A stretch of DNA of 64,000 nt from Chryseobacterium sp. (GCA_031277615.1 JAITMC010000035.1:1-64000); one strand, 5' to 3'; positions 43,441 to 52,996 are shown, counted from the stretch's first letter. Numbers and translations: made by a program. The notes: generated from the sequence alone by a model not told the origin.

Positions 43441-43448
43441 TAAATTTG
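43441..43448 (+). promoter_or_regulatory. -7 element (TAAATTTG) for the UMP synthase gene
   Basis: TAAATTTG fits TAnnTTTG and ends 19 bp before the ATG at 43468. Confidence 0.55.
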
Positions 43449-43467
43449 CAGTATCTAATAAAAAATA

Positions 43468-44847
43468 ATGGAAAGTAAAAAAGAATTCTTCTTAGAGTGC
43501 TACAAGCTGGGCATCATCAAATTCGGAAGGTTTACCCTGAAAAGCGGTATCGAAAGTCCGTTTTATGTAGACCTCAGACCTTTGGCTTCAGACCCTAAAA
43601 TTTTAAAAAATCTCGCCAATTATTTATTGGAAATGCTTCCACTGGATAATTTTGATCTGATCTGCGGAGTTCCCTATGCTGCCCTTCCGATGGCTACAGC
43701 CATGTCGCTGGAAAGCTACATTCCATTAATTATTAAGAGAAAAGAAGCTAAAAGCTACGGAACAAAAAAACTGATTGAAGGTATTTACCAGAAAGGACAG
43801 AACTGTCTTCTGGTAGAAGATGTGATCACATCCGGAAAATCTCTTGTGGAAACCATCGCTGAAGTGGAACAGGAAGACCTTAAAGTCGCTGACATCGTTG
43901 TGGTTCTCGACAGGGAACAGGGCGGAAAACAGCTACTGGAAAGCAAAGGGTACAGAGTACACACTCTTTTCAATATCTCAGAAGTATGTGATATTCTCCA
44001 GGAAACGGGAGAATTATCCGATGAAGAAGTAGCGAGAATCCAGGATTTTCTTCAGGGAAATCATATTCAGTTTGAGGAAAAAACCAGAGCTTCTTACGAA
44101 CAGAAATTACAGCAGACCCAGCACTCGGTTTCAAAAAAATTATTAGAAACGGCTTTAGCTAAAAAATCAAACCTGATTGCTTCAGCAGATGTCACTACAA
44201 CGCAGGAGCTTTTGGCACTTGCTGAAAAAGTAGGTCCGCACATCATTGCATTGAAAACCCATATTGATATCATTTCGGATTTTGATTACGAAAAAACCAT
44301 CCTTCCTTTAAAAGAGCTTGCTTCCAGACACCAGTTTCTTCTGATGGAAGACCGCAAATTTGCAGATATCGGAAATACCCAGGAACTTCAGTTTACAAGC
44401 GGTGTTTTCAGAATTACGGACTGGGCAGATTTTGTAACCTCTCAGGTCATCGGAGGTTTTGAATCTTTAGACTGCTTTAAGAATGTAGGCGTAGTGGCTA
44501 TCGTAGGAATGTCTTCCAAAGGAGCCCTGACTACTGCTGACTACCGCGAGGAAGCTCTTAAAGTGGCCTTATCACATCCTAATGTGATTGGTGGTGTATC
44601 ACAAAATCAGATTCCTGAAGATCTTTTACTGTTCACTCCGGGCGTTAATCTCGCTGATTCAGGAGACGGAAAAGGCCAGCAATATAATACTCCAGAGCAT
44701 GTTTTTAAAATGCTTCATACCGATTTCATTATCGTGGGAAGAGGTATTTACAAGTCTGAAGACCCGGAAACCGCTGCTGTTACGTATAAAAACGAAGGCT
44801 GGAATGCTTATGTGAATTCTTTACAAAAAAAAGAGATTCAAGGCTAA
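43468..44847 (+). CDS. Bifunctional UMP synthase: OPRT fused to OMP decarboxylase
   Basis: A 459-residue enzyme for the last two steps of de novo UMP synthesis. Residues 1 to about 195 are orotate phosphoribosyltransferase, with the PRPP loop LLVEDVITSGKS near 110-121. Residues about 215-459 are OMP decarboxylase, with the Lys/Asp catalytic region DRKFADIGNT (about 292-301) and GRGIYKSEDP near the end. The order OPRT-ODC is the one seen in animal UMP synthase, and the DRKFADIGNT form resembles the eukaryotic-type ODC more than E. coli PyrF. Each part has normal length, so the fusion is not a frameshift artefact. Free pyrE and pyrF genes are not in the window. Confidence 0.93.
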   Translation: MESKKEFFLECYKLGIIKFGRFTLKSGIESPFYVDLRPLASDPKILKNLANYLLEMLPLDNFDLICGVPYAALPMATAMSLESYIPLIIKRKEAKSYGTKKLIEGIYQKGQNCLLVEDVITSGKSLVETIAEVEQEDLKVADIVVVLDREQGGKQLLESKGYRVHTLFNISEVCDILQETGELSDEEVARIQDFLQGNHIQFEEKTRASYEQKLQQTQHSVSKKLLETALAKKSNLIASADVTTTQELLALAEKVGPHIIALKTHIDIISDFDYEKTILPLKELASRHQFLLMEDRKFADIGNTQELQFTSGVFRITDWADFVTSQVIGGFESLDCFKNVGVVAIVGMSSKGALTTADYREEALKVALSHPNVIGGVSQNQIPEDLLLFTPGVNLADSGDGKGQQYNTPEHVFKMLHTDFIIVGRGIYKSEDPETAAVTYKNEGWNAYVNSLQKKEIQG

Positions 44848-44876
44848 AATCCTATAAAATATATTCAAAATAAGTT

Positions 44877-44884
44877 TATATTTG
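44877..44884 (+). promoter_or_regulatory. -7 element (TATATTTG) for the M1-like surface protein gene
   Basis: TATATTTG fits TAnnTTTG and ends 17 bp before the TTG start at 44902. Confidence 0.55.
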
Positions 44885-44901
44885 GGCTTTATCAAAGGAT
44901 A

Positions 44902-47724
44902 TTGAAAAAGATCAGCATTTGCCTTATTTTGTTTTGTGGAATTATAAAGGTTTCCGCACAAAAGGACAGTATTTATATAGAAGCCAGATTATCTGCCGAC
45001 AGAAAAAACCTGGAGGTGAATCAAGAGGTTGTTTATTACAATAACTCCGGAAAAGATCTTCATACCGTAAAACTTCTGAACTGGGTTTCTGCCTATAACA
45101 AAAGGAAGTCGGCGCTGGTGTACAGGAAACTGGAAGACCGGAACAGTGATCTTCATTTCGCAAGCCCGGAGCAGCTGGGAAAACTTCTGGAGCTTACGAT
45201 TAAAACTTCGGAAAACCAACCTTTTCCTATACCTGTAATTTCAGAGGAGAACTTTTTCCTACCTCTGAAAGAAGCGTTAAAGCCGGGTGAAAGCATCACT
45301 TTACAGTTACAGTACCGGATGCAGCTTCCTGATAAAAAATTCACAGGATACGGTACCGATGGTAAAACCACAGCATTAAAATATTTCTTTATTGTTCCGG
45401 ATCATTTTGATCCGGACAATATTTCCCAACGAAGCTACAATGATATTGAGGAGTCTGTAAGCTTCAATACATTCTGGACGGTAAATTTTGATCTTCCACC
45501 GAACAGTTTCATTGAAGGAAATCTCCCCCAGATCCAGATGAATTCCTTTAAAGGTTATCTGGAATCTGATCCGGAATTTATTGTTTCAGACAACAGCCTT
45601 CCTACCATGAGGATCAGTGTGGACGGAACAGATACGGAAATAAAATTCGGATATCCTCTAAAACCTGAAGTGAAGCAGAATCTTGAATTCTACCTTCCTC
45701 TTCATTTAAAATTCATTAAGGAAAGAACCGGCTTTCTGCCTTCCAGCCTTTTTATCTCGGATAAATTCAGGTCCAAAGAAGATTTTTTCGGAAACAATGA
45801 TATTACTTTCTGGAAATTCAGGTTTCAGCTTTTTACGGATGCTGAAAAAACGGATCTCGACTATTTCGGAATTATCGCCAAAAAAGTTCTTGATGAAAGA
45901 ATTATCACAGATAAAGAAAAAGATCATTGGTTCAAGAACGGTTTGAAATCTTATCTGGAAATTCAGTATCTGCAAAAGTTTTACAAGGACACCAAACTGC
46001 TGGGAACGCTTCCTGAAACTAAAATCTTTGGCGTAAAGCCCCTGAAACTTTTCCATGCTTCCAATGTAAAACTTCTGGACCGTTACGGACTCGCTTATCA
46101 ATATATCATGTCACAGAATCTGGATCAGAAAATCAGTGAGGATTTTTCAGACCTGAGTAATTTCAATGATATGGCTATAAGCAGTTTTGAAACCGGAAGT
46201 CTTTTCAATTATACGGCAGATAAAATGGGCTATGACCAGTTTGATACGTTGTTGAGAGATTATATTGCTCAAAATACCGGAAAAAAAATTGCTCCGGAAG
46301 ACTTTCTGCATGATCTTGCTGAAAAAGATAAAACCTCAGGTTATCTTTCCGGATTTTTAAAGCAGAAAAACAGGGTTGACTTCAGACTGAAAAAGGTAAA
46401 AAGGGAAAATGATATTTTCAATATTAAAATCGGAAAAAATACAGACCTGCCTATTCCGGTAAAGCTTGAAACACATACCTATGACGGTGAAAAGAAAAGC
46501 TACTGGATAGAAACAGAGGAAAATGAAAGAATCAAAAACCTATCGCTTCCTGCTTCTGATGACATCCATAAAGTGACTCTGAACAGCGGCTATATCTTCC
46601 CCGAATCCAAATACCGGGATAACTTTTTATACGCCAAAGGCTTGTTTTCCAACACCAAGAAAATAAAGCTGAAATTCATCAAAGATATTCCCAATCCGGA
46701 GTATAATGAAATTTATATAAGCCCGAGAGTACGCTTTAATAATGCTTATGATAAGTTCCTTTTTGGAATCAACCTGAAAAACCAGTCTTTTTTTGACCAG
46801 AAGTTTTTATATTCTGTTACCCCGATGTACAGTTCCGGAACAGGAAAACTTACCGGATCGGGAGCGGTATCCTACTCCTTTCTTCCTGCTGAAAGCATCA
46901 TCAGAAGCCTGACTTTCGGAGTTTCCGGCTCGTATTTCCATTATGATTACGGACTGGCTTACAGAAAGGGATCGTTATTTTCCAGCATCAGCTTTCGAAA
47001 AGACCCAAGAAGTACCGTCAGCAGAAGCATTGGATTTTCATACAATTATTTTGAAAGGGATCTGAGTGCGAAAATGATCGCCAACAAAGATTATGGGAAG
47101 TACAATCTCTGGAGCTTCGGATACGGATACAGTGACAGCCGGATGATCCATGAAAAAAGTCTCAGCTTAAGTGCTCAAGGAATGGAAGATTTTAACAAAA
47201 TAACTGCTGAAGGATTTTACAGATGGGAATTTGCTCCTAAACAGAAATTAAGCCTACGTCTTTTCGCCGGTTATTTTGTAAGAAATGATACCCGGAACAA
47301 TACCTTCAACTATGGTATCTCAAGGGTTTCCAACTATTCATTCTCTTATAATCTTCTGGGCGAAAGTGCCAACAGCGGTATCCTCTCACAGCAGTTTATT
47401 CTGGCTGACGGAGGTTTTAAATCTTTTATTCCCGGAACAGTCAACAAATGGATCACGTCTTTTAATGTAGATTCCAGTGTTTGGAAAATATTCCATGTAT
47501 ATGCCGATGCCGGAATTTATAAAAATAAAAACCGCCCTACCCAGTTTATCTGGGACACCGGAATCAAAGTACGGGTTATCCCGGATTTTCTGGAAGTCTA
47601 TTTCCCGATACAATCATCCTTAGGATTTGAACCTTCCTTTAAAGACTATGGAAGACGGATCAGATATACCCTGATTCTGAATCTGGGGTCTATCATTAAT
47701 GCTGCCAGAAGGGGCTGGTATTAA
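44902..47724 (+). CDS. M1 peptidase-like outer-membrane protein lacking HExxH, TTG start
   Basis: A 940-residue protein. A signal peptide (KKISICLILFCGIIKVSAQ) follows a TTG start; no nearer ATG preserves it. Residues 20-270 resemble the N-terminal beta-domain of M1 (gluzincin) aminopeptidases, and 300-500 look like the helical catalytic region (WFKNGLKSYLEIQ, about 341-353, in the place of the usual WLNEG). I find no HExxH. The last 330 residues are a barrel-like run of alternating strands (YISPRVRFNNAYDKFLFG, SGTGKLTGSGAVSY). It may be a pseudoenzyme linked to an outer-membrane barrel; substrate binding rather than cleavage is the likely use. Confidence 0.75.
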   Translation: MKKISICLILFCGIIKVSAQKDSIYIEARLSADRKNLEVNQEVVYYNNSGKDLHTVKLLNWVSAYNKRKSALVYRKLEDRNSDLHFASPEQLGKLLELTIKTSENQPFPIPVISEENFFLPLKEALKPGESITLQLQYRMQLPDKKFTGYGTDGKTTALKYFFIVPDHFDPDNISQRSYNDIEESVSFNTFWTVNFDLPPNSFIEGNLPQIQMNSFKGYLESDPEFIVSDNSLPTMRISVDGTDTEIKFGYPLKPEVKQNLEFYLPLHLKFIKERTGFLPSSLFISDKFRSKEDFFGNNDITFWKFRFQLFTDAEKTDLDYFGIIAKKVLDERIITDKEKDHWFKNGLKSYLEIQYLQKFYKDTKLLGTLPETKIFGVKPLKLFHASNVKLLDRYGLAYQYIMSQNLDQKISEDFSDLSNFNDMAISSFETGSLFNYTADKMGYDQFDTLLRDYIAQNTGKKIAPEDFLHDLAEKDKTSGYLSGFLKQKNRVDFRLKKVKRENDIFNIKIGKNTDLPIPVKLETHTYDGEKKSYWIETEENERIKNLSLPASDDIHKVTLNSGYIFPESKYRDNFLYAKGLFSNTKKIKLKFIKDIPNPEYNEIYISPRVRFNNAYDKFLFGINLKNQSFFDQKFLYSVTPMYSSGTGKLTGSGAVSYSFLPAESIIRSLTFGVSGSYFHYDYGLAYRKGSLFSSISFRKDPRSTVSRSIGFSYNYFERDLSAKMIANKDYGKYNLWSFGYGYSDSRMIHEKSLSLSAQGMEDFNKITAEGFYRWEFAPKQKLSLRLFAGYFVRNDTRNNTFNYGISRVSNYSFSYNLLGESANSGILSQQFILADGGFKSFIPGTVNKWITSFNVDSSVWKIFHVYADAGIYKNKNRPTQFIWDTGIKVRVIPDFLEVYFPIQSSLGFEPSFKDYGRRIRYTLILNLGSIINAARRGWY

Positions 47725-47873
47725 GGATCGGTTTTGAAGCAGGGAATTATCTTCTCATGAACTATAGTTAAAAAATAAACAGTTTTTTACTCTTCATTTT
47801 TGCTTACTAGGCTCAACTAATTAAAGAATATCTCAAAAAAGTCACATTGTATTCATTCAATAACGAAAAAAAA

Positions 47874-47902
47874 TTCCGGCCGTTTCTTCGAAACGGCCGG
47901 AA
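47874..47902 (-). terminator. Strong terminator of the first T9SS paralogue
   Basis: Exact 12-bp arms TTCCGGCCGTTT (47874-47885) and AAACGGCCGGAA (47891-47902) around a 5-nt loop, with A and T runs on both sides. It lies 28 bp past the stop. Confidence 0.9.
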
Positions 47903-47929
47903 CGGTATTGTCAAAAGAACTTTTTTAAA

Positions 47930-48703
47930 TTAGTCTTTTAAGATTTTCTGAGATACAGGCTCGTTGTTTACCATTCCTGTAACGATATAGTTTCCTTTTC
48001 CTAGTTCAGCAACGCTTAATATTTCGTTGTTTTTAACAGAAGCAGTCTTCACTACCTGTCCGAACATGTTGTAAATTTTCACCTCTTTCACATCAGCTCC
48101 GAAAGTAATTCTGTCGTTTTTCACAAACGTATTTTTTACGAAATTTACTGTTTTTGTGTTTTTAACGTCTGAAACTGCTAATGTACCTGTTGTTACGATA
48201 ACATCATCAAGAAAAAATCTATTGTTAGATGCAACAGAGGCCTCAAATGTAATTGTTACAGCACCAGTAGCACCAGTCACACTTACACTATAGTTGGAAA
48301 AACTTCCTTTTACTAATGTTACTGTAGCTTGACTTAAAGTAGCGCCAGTTGCAGATATATTCAAAGTAGTTTTTTCATTTGTAGTATTCCAAGCACCCGC
48401 TCTGAAAGTTAAAGTTCCGTTACCTGTTAAAGTAATAGTTGGTGTCGTAACAGATCCTTTTAATGAACCGGTTCCAGCCTTAAGAGCCCCATTTGCTTTG
48501 TACACTTTTGAAAGTGTCCAAGCTCCACCAGTTACATAAGAAGTATTTCCATCAGCAAGTCCTTCAGTGGCAATCTGCCCCCCCCATAAACCATCGTTTC
48601 CTCCTGTTCCTGTCACATCATCAAAAGTTGCACTAAACACTGTTTGTGCAAAAATACCTGTAGCTACCATAACTGTAGCAAAAAACGAATAAAGTTTTTT
48701 CAT
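47930..48703 (-). CDS. T9SS cargo protein, paralogue A
   Basis: A 257-residue secreted protein. Signal peptide MKKLYSFFATVMVATGIFAQ; residues 20-165 form a beta-sandwich (FDDVTGTGGNDGLWGG, RAGAWNTTNEKTTL, FFLDDVIVTTG) like carbohydrate-binding or cell-adhesion domains; the last 80 residues are a T9SS type A sorting domain (VKIYNMFGQVVKTASVKN, LGKGNYIVTG). It should be exported by the type IX system, then anchored or released. The next gene upstream, 90 bp away, is a clear paralogue. Confidence 0.82.
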   Translation of the reverse strand: MKKLYSFFATVMVATGIFAQTVFSATFDDVTGTGGNDGLWGGQIATEGLADGNTSYVTGGAWTLSKVYKANGALKAGTGSLKGSVTTPTITLTGNGTLTFRAGAWNTTNEKTTLNISATGATLSQATVTLVKGSFSNYSVSVTGATGAVTITFEASVASNNRFFLDDVIVTTGTLAVSDVKNTKTVNFVKNTFVKNDRITFGADVKEVKIYNMFGQVVKTASVKNNEILSVAELGKGNYIVTGMVNNEPVSQKILKD

Positions 48704-48793
48704 GATTTAAAATTTAAAATTATTTTTATGTAAAATTACAAAAAAACCACCACTTTATAAAAATGATGGTATATATTTAACAATTAATTAAAA

Positions 48794-49549
48794 TTACTTT
48801 TTAATAACCTTCTCAGAAACGGCTTTACCATTAACATTTCCTGTTACCACGTAAATCCCGGTCTGTAGATCTTCTACATTCAGAGATCCGTTTTCTGCAA
48901 CAGAAGCAGATTTAACTAACTGACCATTGGTATTATAGATCTTCACTTCGGCTTTTTCTCCAAAATAAATTTCTTTAGTTACGGATGTATTCTTAATGAA
49001 ATTTTTATATTGAACTTTAGAGTCGTTTACAGCAAGTGTCGCCTGGGTTACCACTTTGATATCATCAATAAAGAATCTTCTGTTTGAACCGGAAGAAGCA
49101 AATTTAATTTTTGTGGATGATGTCCCACTCATAATATTAACGGTATACGTTGAAAAGGTAGATTTAGTAAGCGTAAAAGTGCTTGTTCCACTGAGACTTC
49201 CACCACCTGTTATGGTAACGCTCAAATTGGTATTGTCTGTACCATAAGCTGCTGCTCTGAAAGTAAGGGTGGCATTTCCTGAAAGTCCGGCTAAAACGGG
49301 CGTAGTTACGGAACCTGCTGCCCCTCCTGAACCTGATTTGATACATTGTCTCGCTCCACCTGAAGAAGCAAATGCCCATCCGGCAGATGTATACGTATTT
49401 AATGATCCTATGCCTACATTTCCGGACCAGACCCCATCATTTCCTCCATCTCCGTTAAGATCATTAAATGGTGCATCTAAAATTGTTGTCTGTGCAAATG
49501 CTGAAACAGCAAATACTGCTGCTGCAACTAACGAATAAAATTTTTTCAT
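48794..49549 (-). CDS. T9SS cargo protein, paralogue B
   Basis: A 251-residue protein with the same plan as its downstream neighbour: signal peptide MKKFYSLVAAAVFAVSAFAQ, beta-sandwich with the shared GGNDGVWSGN, FRAAAYGTDNTNL and RRFFIDDIKV segments, then a T9SS sorting domain (VKIYNTNGQLVKSASVAENG, LQTGIYVVTGNVNG). Tandem duplication is likely. The genes are on the minus strand and presumably cotranscribed or each have their own promoter; no promoter was pinned down. Function unknown; adhesion is likely. Confidence 0.82.
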   Translation of the reverse strand: MKKFYSLVAAAVFAVSAFAQTTILDAPFNDLNGDGGNDGVWSGNVGIGSLNTYTSAGWAFASSGGARQCIKSGSGGAAGSVTTPVLAGLSGNATLTFRAAAYGTDNTNLSVTITGGGSLSGTSTFTLTKSTFSTYTVNIMSGTSSTKIKFASSGSNRRFFIDDIKVVTQATLAVNDSKVQYKNFIKNTSVTKEIYFGEKAEVKIYNTNGQLVKSASVAENGSLNVEDLQTGIYVVTGNVNGKAVSEKVIKK

Positions 49550-49690
49550 GTTTGTAAAATTTAATTTTTAATAATTTACAGGGTAAAATTAGCCCTATTT
49601 TTATCAACACCACAATAATTAGATTAAATTTTTGTTAATAACACTAAATCCATTACCGTTAACATTTTTTAGTTATTTTTACGAATTATT

Positions 49691-52600
49691 TTGAAGGATT
49701 TGCGGAATTTTTTTCTTCTGTTCATGTTGGTTTTCCTGGGCATATTTTCGGGTCATGCGCAGGTTTTCTCATGGAAAAATCCCAATATCCCTCAGGACAG
49801 CATCAAAAAAGACAGTATTCTCGCAGCCAGGTTTGAACAGGACATTTTTGCAAAGGATACTTTAGATTTTGTAAGAACCAACAACAAGATCATCGTAGAT
49901 GAAGCGGTACTGGCTAAAAATGATAAAAAAAGATTTTTAGGGGAACTTAACTCCAAGGGGTCTATTATCCGGGGAATTACCTTCGGGAATAACCAGGGGC
50001 AGTCGGTACAGAGTTCCATGGATCTTCAGATTTCAGGGAGACTTTCAAAGGATGTTACCATTCTGGCAAGTATTTCGGATCACAATCTTCCGATACAGGC
50101 TGACGGCTATACGCAGACACTGGAGGAATTCGACAAGATCTACATGCAGCTTAACATTAAGGAAAAATCAATCCTGAGAGCCGGCCATCTGGACCTTCTG
50201 GAAGCTAAAAGCTACTTTTCAAAATACCAGAGACGAAGTATGGGATTACAGTTCCAGACTGAACTTGGTACCGAGAACAAAACTCTGGTAGATGTTTCTA
50301 TGGGGGTTGCGCGAAGTGAATTTCACAGAGTCCGATTTCAGGGAGTTGAAGGTAACCAGGGACCTTATCGTCTGACCGGAAAGAACGGGGAACAGTTCAT
50401 CACCCTTATTTCAGGTTCTGAACAGGTGTTCATTGACGGTATTTTGATGAAACGTGGGGAAAACCAGGACTATATCATCAACTATAACACCGGTGAAGTT
50501 ACATTTACCAGTTTCCGCCCTATTTTCCAGCAGAATTTCATTACGATTTCCTATAACTATACCAACAGAAATTATTCAAGATATTTATTCACCGGAAAAC
50601 TTGAGCATCAAAGAGAAAAATTCAAGGTCGGGCTGAACTGGTTTATGGAGAATGATAATAAGAATGCCCCTCTTGCTTTAAATTTATCTGAAGAAGATCA
50701 GAAGGTTCTTGCTGACGCCGGTAATGATCCCAATCTGATGTATGCCCCTTCCGGAGTCGTTACGGAATATGATGTCAACAAGATTTTATACCGCCTAAAC
50801 CCGAACGGAAATTTCTATGAATTTTCTACGGATCAGAATGAAACACTTTATCAGGTTTCATTTACTTATTTCGGAGTCAATCTAGGGGATTACAAAATTA
50901 CACAGACCACCAATAACGGCCGTGTTTTTGAATATGTGGGTGCCAATATGGGAGATTACAGAGCCGTAAGAAAGCTCCCTGCTCCTCAGAAATCACAGGT
51001 ATTTTCACTTAATTCGGAATATCTTCTGAACGAAGGGAAAATTGGTGTTGATTTCTCCCTCAGCAATTATGATGTCAACCTTTTTTCTTCAAAAGATTCT
51101 GATCAGAATATAGGATATGCCTATCGCGTTTTCGGAAATAAGAGCTTTACAAAGAACGGATGGAAAGGAACCCCGAGTTTTGAATACCAGTATATTGATA
51201 AGCAGTTTCATATTCTGGACAGGATTAATGATGTGGAATTCTCCAGGGATTTTAACCTTGCCCAGGAATTCAACCAGAGAACACAGAACAGATTTATTTT
51301 CAGTTTCTTAAATAAATGGAATAATAAATCGACTTTAAATTATCGTATCAACTACCTGAATGAGCAGGATTCCTATAAAGGGATTAAAAATGATCTTGAC
51401 TTCGGATGGATCAAGGGGAAGTTCTTTACGAAGGGAGCTTTGTCTTATCTTAATACCAATGCAACGCTTCAGGATACCAAATTCATCAGAGGAGGTGTTT
51501 CTACGGAATACACCGGTAAAAAAGGAAGTTGGGCCATCGGCGCAAGTATGGAGCATAATGAGAAGAAGTACAATGATACCCAGCTTATGGACCTTACCAG
51601 TTTCAGCTGGAAAGAGCTTTTTGTACAGAAAAAAATCGGTGACAGTACAAGAACGAAGCTTTTAGCCAAAGTGTATATGAGAGATAACGACTCTGTCCGT
51701 AATAACAAGCTGGAAAACATGAATAATATTCTGGGATTCATGGCCGAAAGTCAGATCATTAAGACCGAAAGAACAACCTTAAATGCGTTGGTACATTACA
51801 GAAAGTTTTTCTATCAGAGTGATGAAGCCAACACAACACGGAATAATGACTTCGTGGTAGGAAATATTCTTTACAATCAGCAGCTTTTCAGAAACGGAAT
51901 GCGTCTTCAGGCATTTTATGAGCTTGGAAACGGACAGGAGGCACAAAGGGAATTCCAATACCTGAAAGTTACAGACGGACAGGGTGTTTATAAATGGACC
52001 GATTATAACGGAGACGGCATTCAGCAGCTGGATGAGTTTGAGATTGCCGAGTATTCCGACCTCGCCCAATATATCAGAATCTACACCAATTCTGTACGGT
52101 ATATTCCTTCCAATAAAAATAAGATACAGCTCGCCTTATTTGTGAACCCGTCTATTGTTTTCAACTCGGAAAATGCATTTTTAAAGCGCTGGAATTTCAA
52201 TATTTCACTGAATTCTCAAAACTCATTCTACAAAAAAGATAAAGTTCTTGTGCTGAATCCTTTTGAAAAGAACAGTGATCAGATTCTTAAAAACCAGAAT
52301 ATTCTGGCCTCGGTACAGTTTAATCCTACGGAGAAATCCGGATGGAACGGAAACTATCGTTTTATTACCAACGATAATCTCATCAATGCCAATTTCAGTA
52401 ATGAAGAAAGGGAACAGACTTCACATTTCCTGAATATAGGATATTGGTTTAATAAAGAATTCAGGGTCGACTGGGAAAACTCTGTTCACGATATTCAAAA
52501 CTCTTCACAGCTTTTCGCAACAAGGGATTACCGACTCAATAATTTTGAAACAAAACCTAAAGCCACCTATAAATTTACAGATGCCATCCAGGCTGAACTC

Positions 52601-52927
52601 TCTTCTGCCTACCGTCAGAAAAAGAGAATTGATGGTGAAGAGCTCCTGAAAGCCTTTGATATTACGGGAACCATTCAGTGGGAACGTAAAAAAACATCAA
52701 TCAGAGGAAATTTCTCTTTCATCAACAATAATTTCACCGGAAACAATTTCAGTATTGTAGGAAACCAGATGCTTGACGGCCTGAAACCGGGTAAAAATCA
52801 GGTATGGAGTGTTTTCATCCAGCAGGCGATCAACTCATTCCTTCAGCTTAATTTAAATTATGAAGGAAGAAATTCGGGGGAAAGAACGATTCATATTGGT
52901 AGTATGCAGGTGAAAGCGAGTTTTTAA
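49691..52927 (+). CDS. Large outer-membrane/surface protein with SprA-like N-terminal motif, TTG start
   Basis: A 1078-residue protein. It starts at TTG (49691), the only codon that keeps the signal peptide (LRNFFLLFMLVFLGIFSGHAQ, to about residue 24). A conserved stretch near residues 88-155 (GSIIRGITFGNN, LQISGRLSKDVTILASISDHNLPIQADG, LEEFDKIYMQL, read in parts) resembles the repeated motif of SprA, the T9SS translocon and gliding protein of Bacteroidota. The rest is strand-rich sequence consistent with an outer-membrane barrel (RFEYQYI, INYLNEQDSYKG). It is shorter than SprA (about 2,400 residues), so it is a relative or a shared motif carrier, not SprA itself. Confidence 0.72.
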   Translation: MKDLRNFFLLFMLVFLGIFSGHAQVFSWKNPNIPQDSIKKDSILAARFEQDIFAKDTLDFVRTNNKIIVDEAVLAKNDKKRFLGELNSKGSIIRGITFGNNQGQSVQSSMDLQISGRLSKDVTILASISDHNLPIQADGYTQTLEEFDKIYMQLNIKEKSILRAGHLDLLEAKSYFSKYQRRSMGLQFQTELGTENKTLVDVSMGVARSEFHRVRFQGVEGNQGPYRLTGKNGEQFITLISGSEQVFIDGILMKRGENQDYIINYNTGEVTFTSFRPIFQQNFITISYNYTNRNYSRYLFTGKLEHQREKFKVGLNWFMENDNKNAPLALNLSEEDQKVLADAGNDPNLMYAPSGVVTEYDVNKILYRLNPNGNFYEFSTDQNETLYQVSFTYFGVNLGDYKITQTTNNGRVFEYVGANMGDYRAVRKLPAPQKSQVFSLNSEYLLNEGKIGVDFSLSNYDVNLFSSKDSDQNIGYAYRVFGNKSFTKNGWKGTPSFEYQYIDKQFHILDRINDVEFSRDFNLAQEFNQRTQNRFIFSFLNKWNNKSTLNYRINYLNEQDSYKGIKNDLDFGWIKGKFFTKGALSYLNTNATLQDTKFIRGGVSTEYTGKKGSWAIGASMEHNEKKYNDTQLMDLTSFSWKELFVQKKIGDSTRTKLLAKVYMRDNDSVRNNKLENMNNILGFMAESQIIKTERTTLNALVHYRKFFYQSDEANTTRNNDFVVGNILYNQQLFRNGMRLQAFYELGNGQEAQREFQYLKVTDGQGVYKWTDYNGDGIQQLDEFEIAEYSDLAQYIRIYTNSVRYIPSNKNKIQLALFVNPSIVFNSENAFLKRWNFNISLNSQNSFYKKDKVLVLNPFEKNSDQILKNQNILASVQFNPTEKSGWNGNYRFITNDNLINANFSNEEREQTSHFLNIGYWFNKEFRVDWENSVHDIQNSSQLFATRDYRLNNFETKPKATYKFTDAIQAELSSAYRQKKRIDGEELLKAFDITGTIQWERKKTSIRGNFSFINNNFTGNNFSIVGNQMLDGLKPGKNQVWSVFIQQAINSFLQLNLNYEGRNSGERTIHIGSMQVKASF

Positions 52928-52967
52928 TGGGCTTGGGAGTTGGGGAATTGGAGAGCTAGAGAGTTTG

Positions 52968-52996
52968 AGGGTTTAAGGGTTTAAGGGTTTTTAGGG
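52968..52996 (+). repeat. Short tandem repeat, AGGGTTTA
   Basis: Three near-copies of an 8-bp unit AGGGTTTA at 52968-52991, then TTAGGG. It lies in a G-rich stretch just after the large surface protein gene. Confidence 0.7.
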
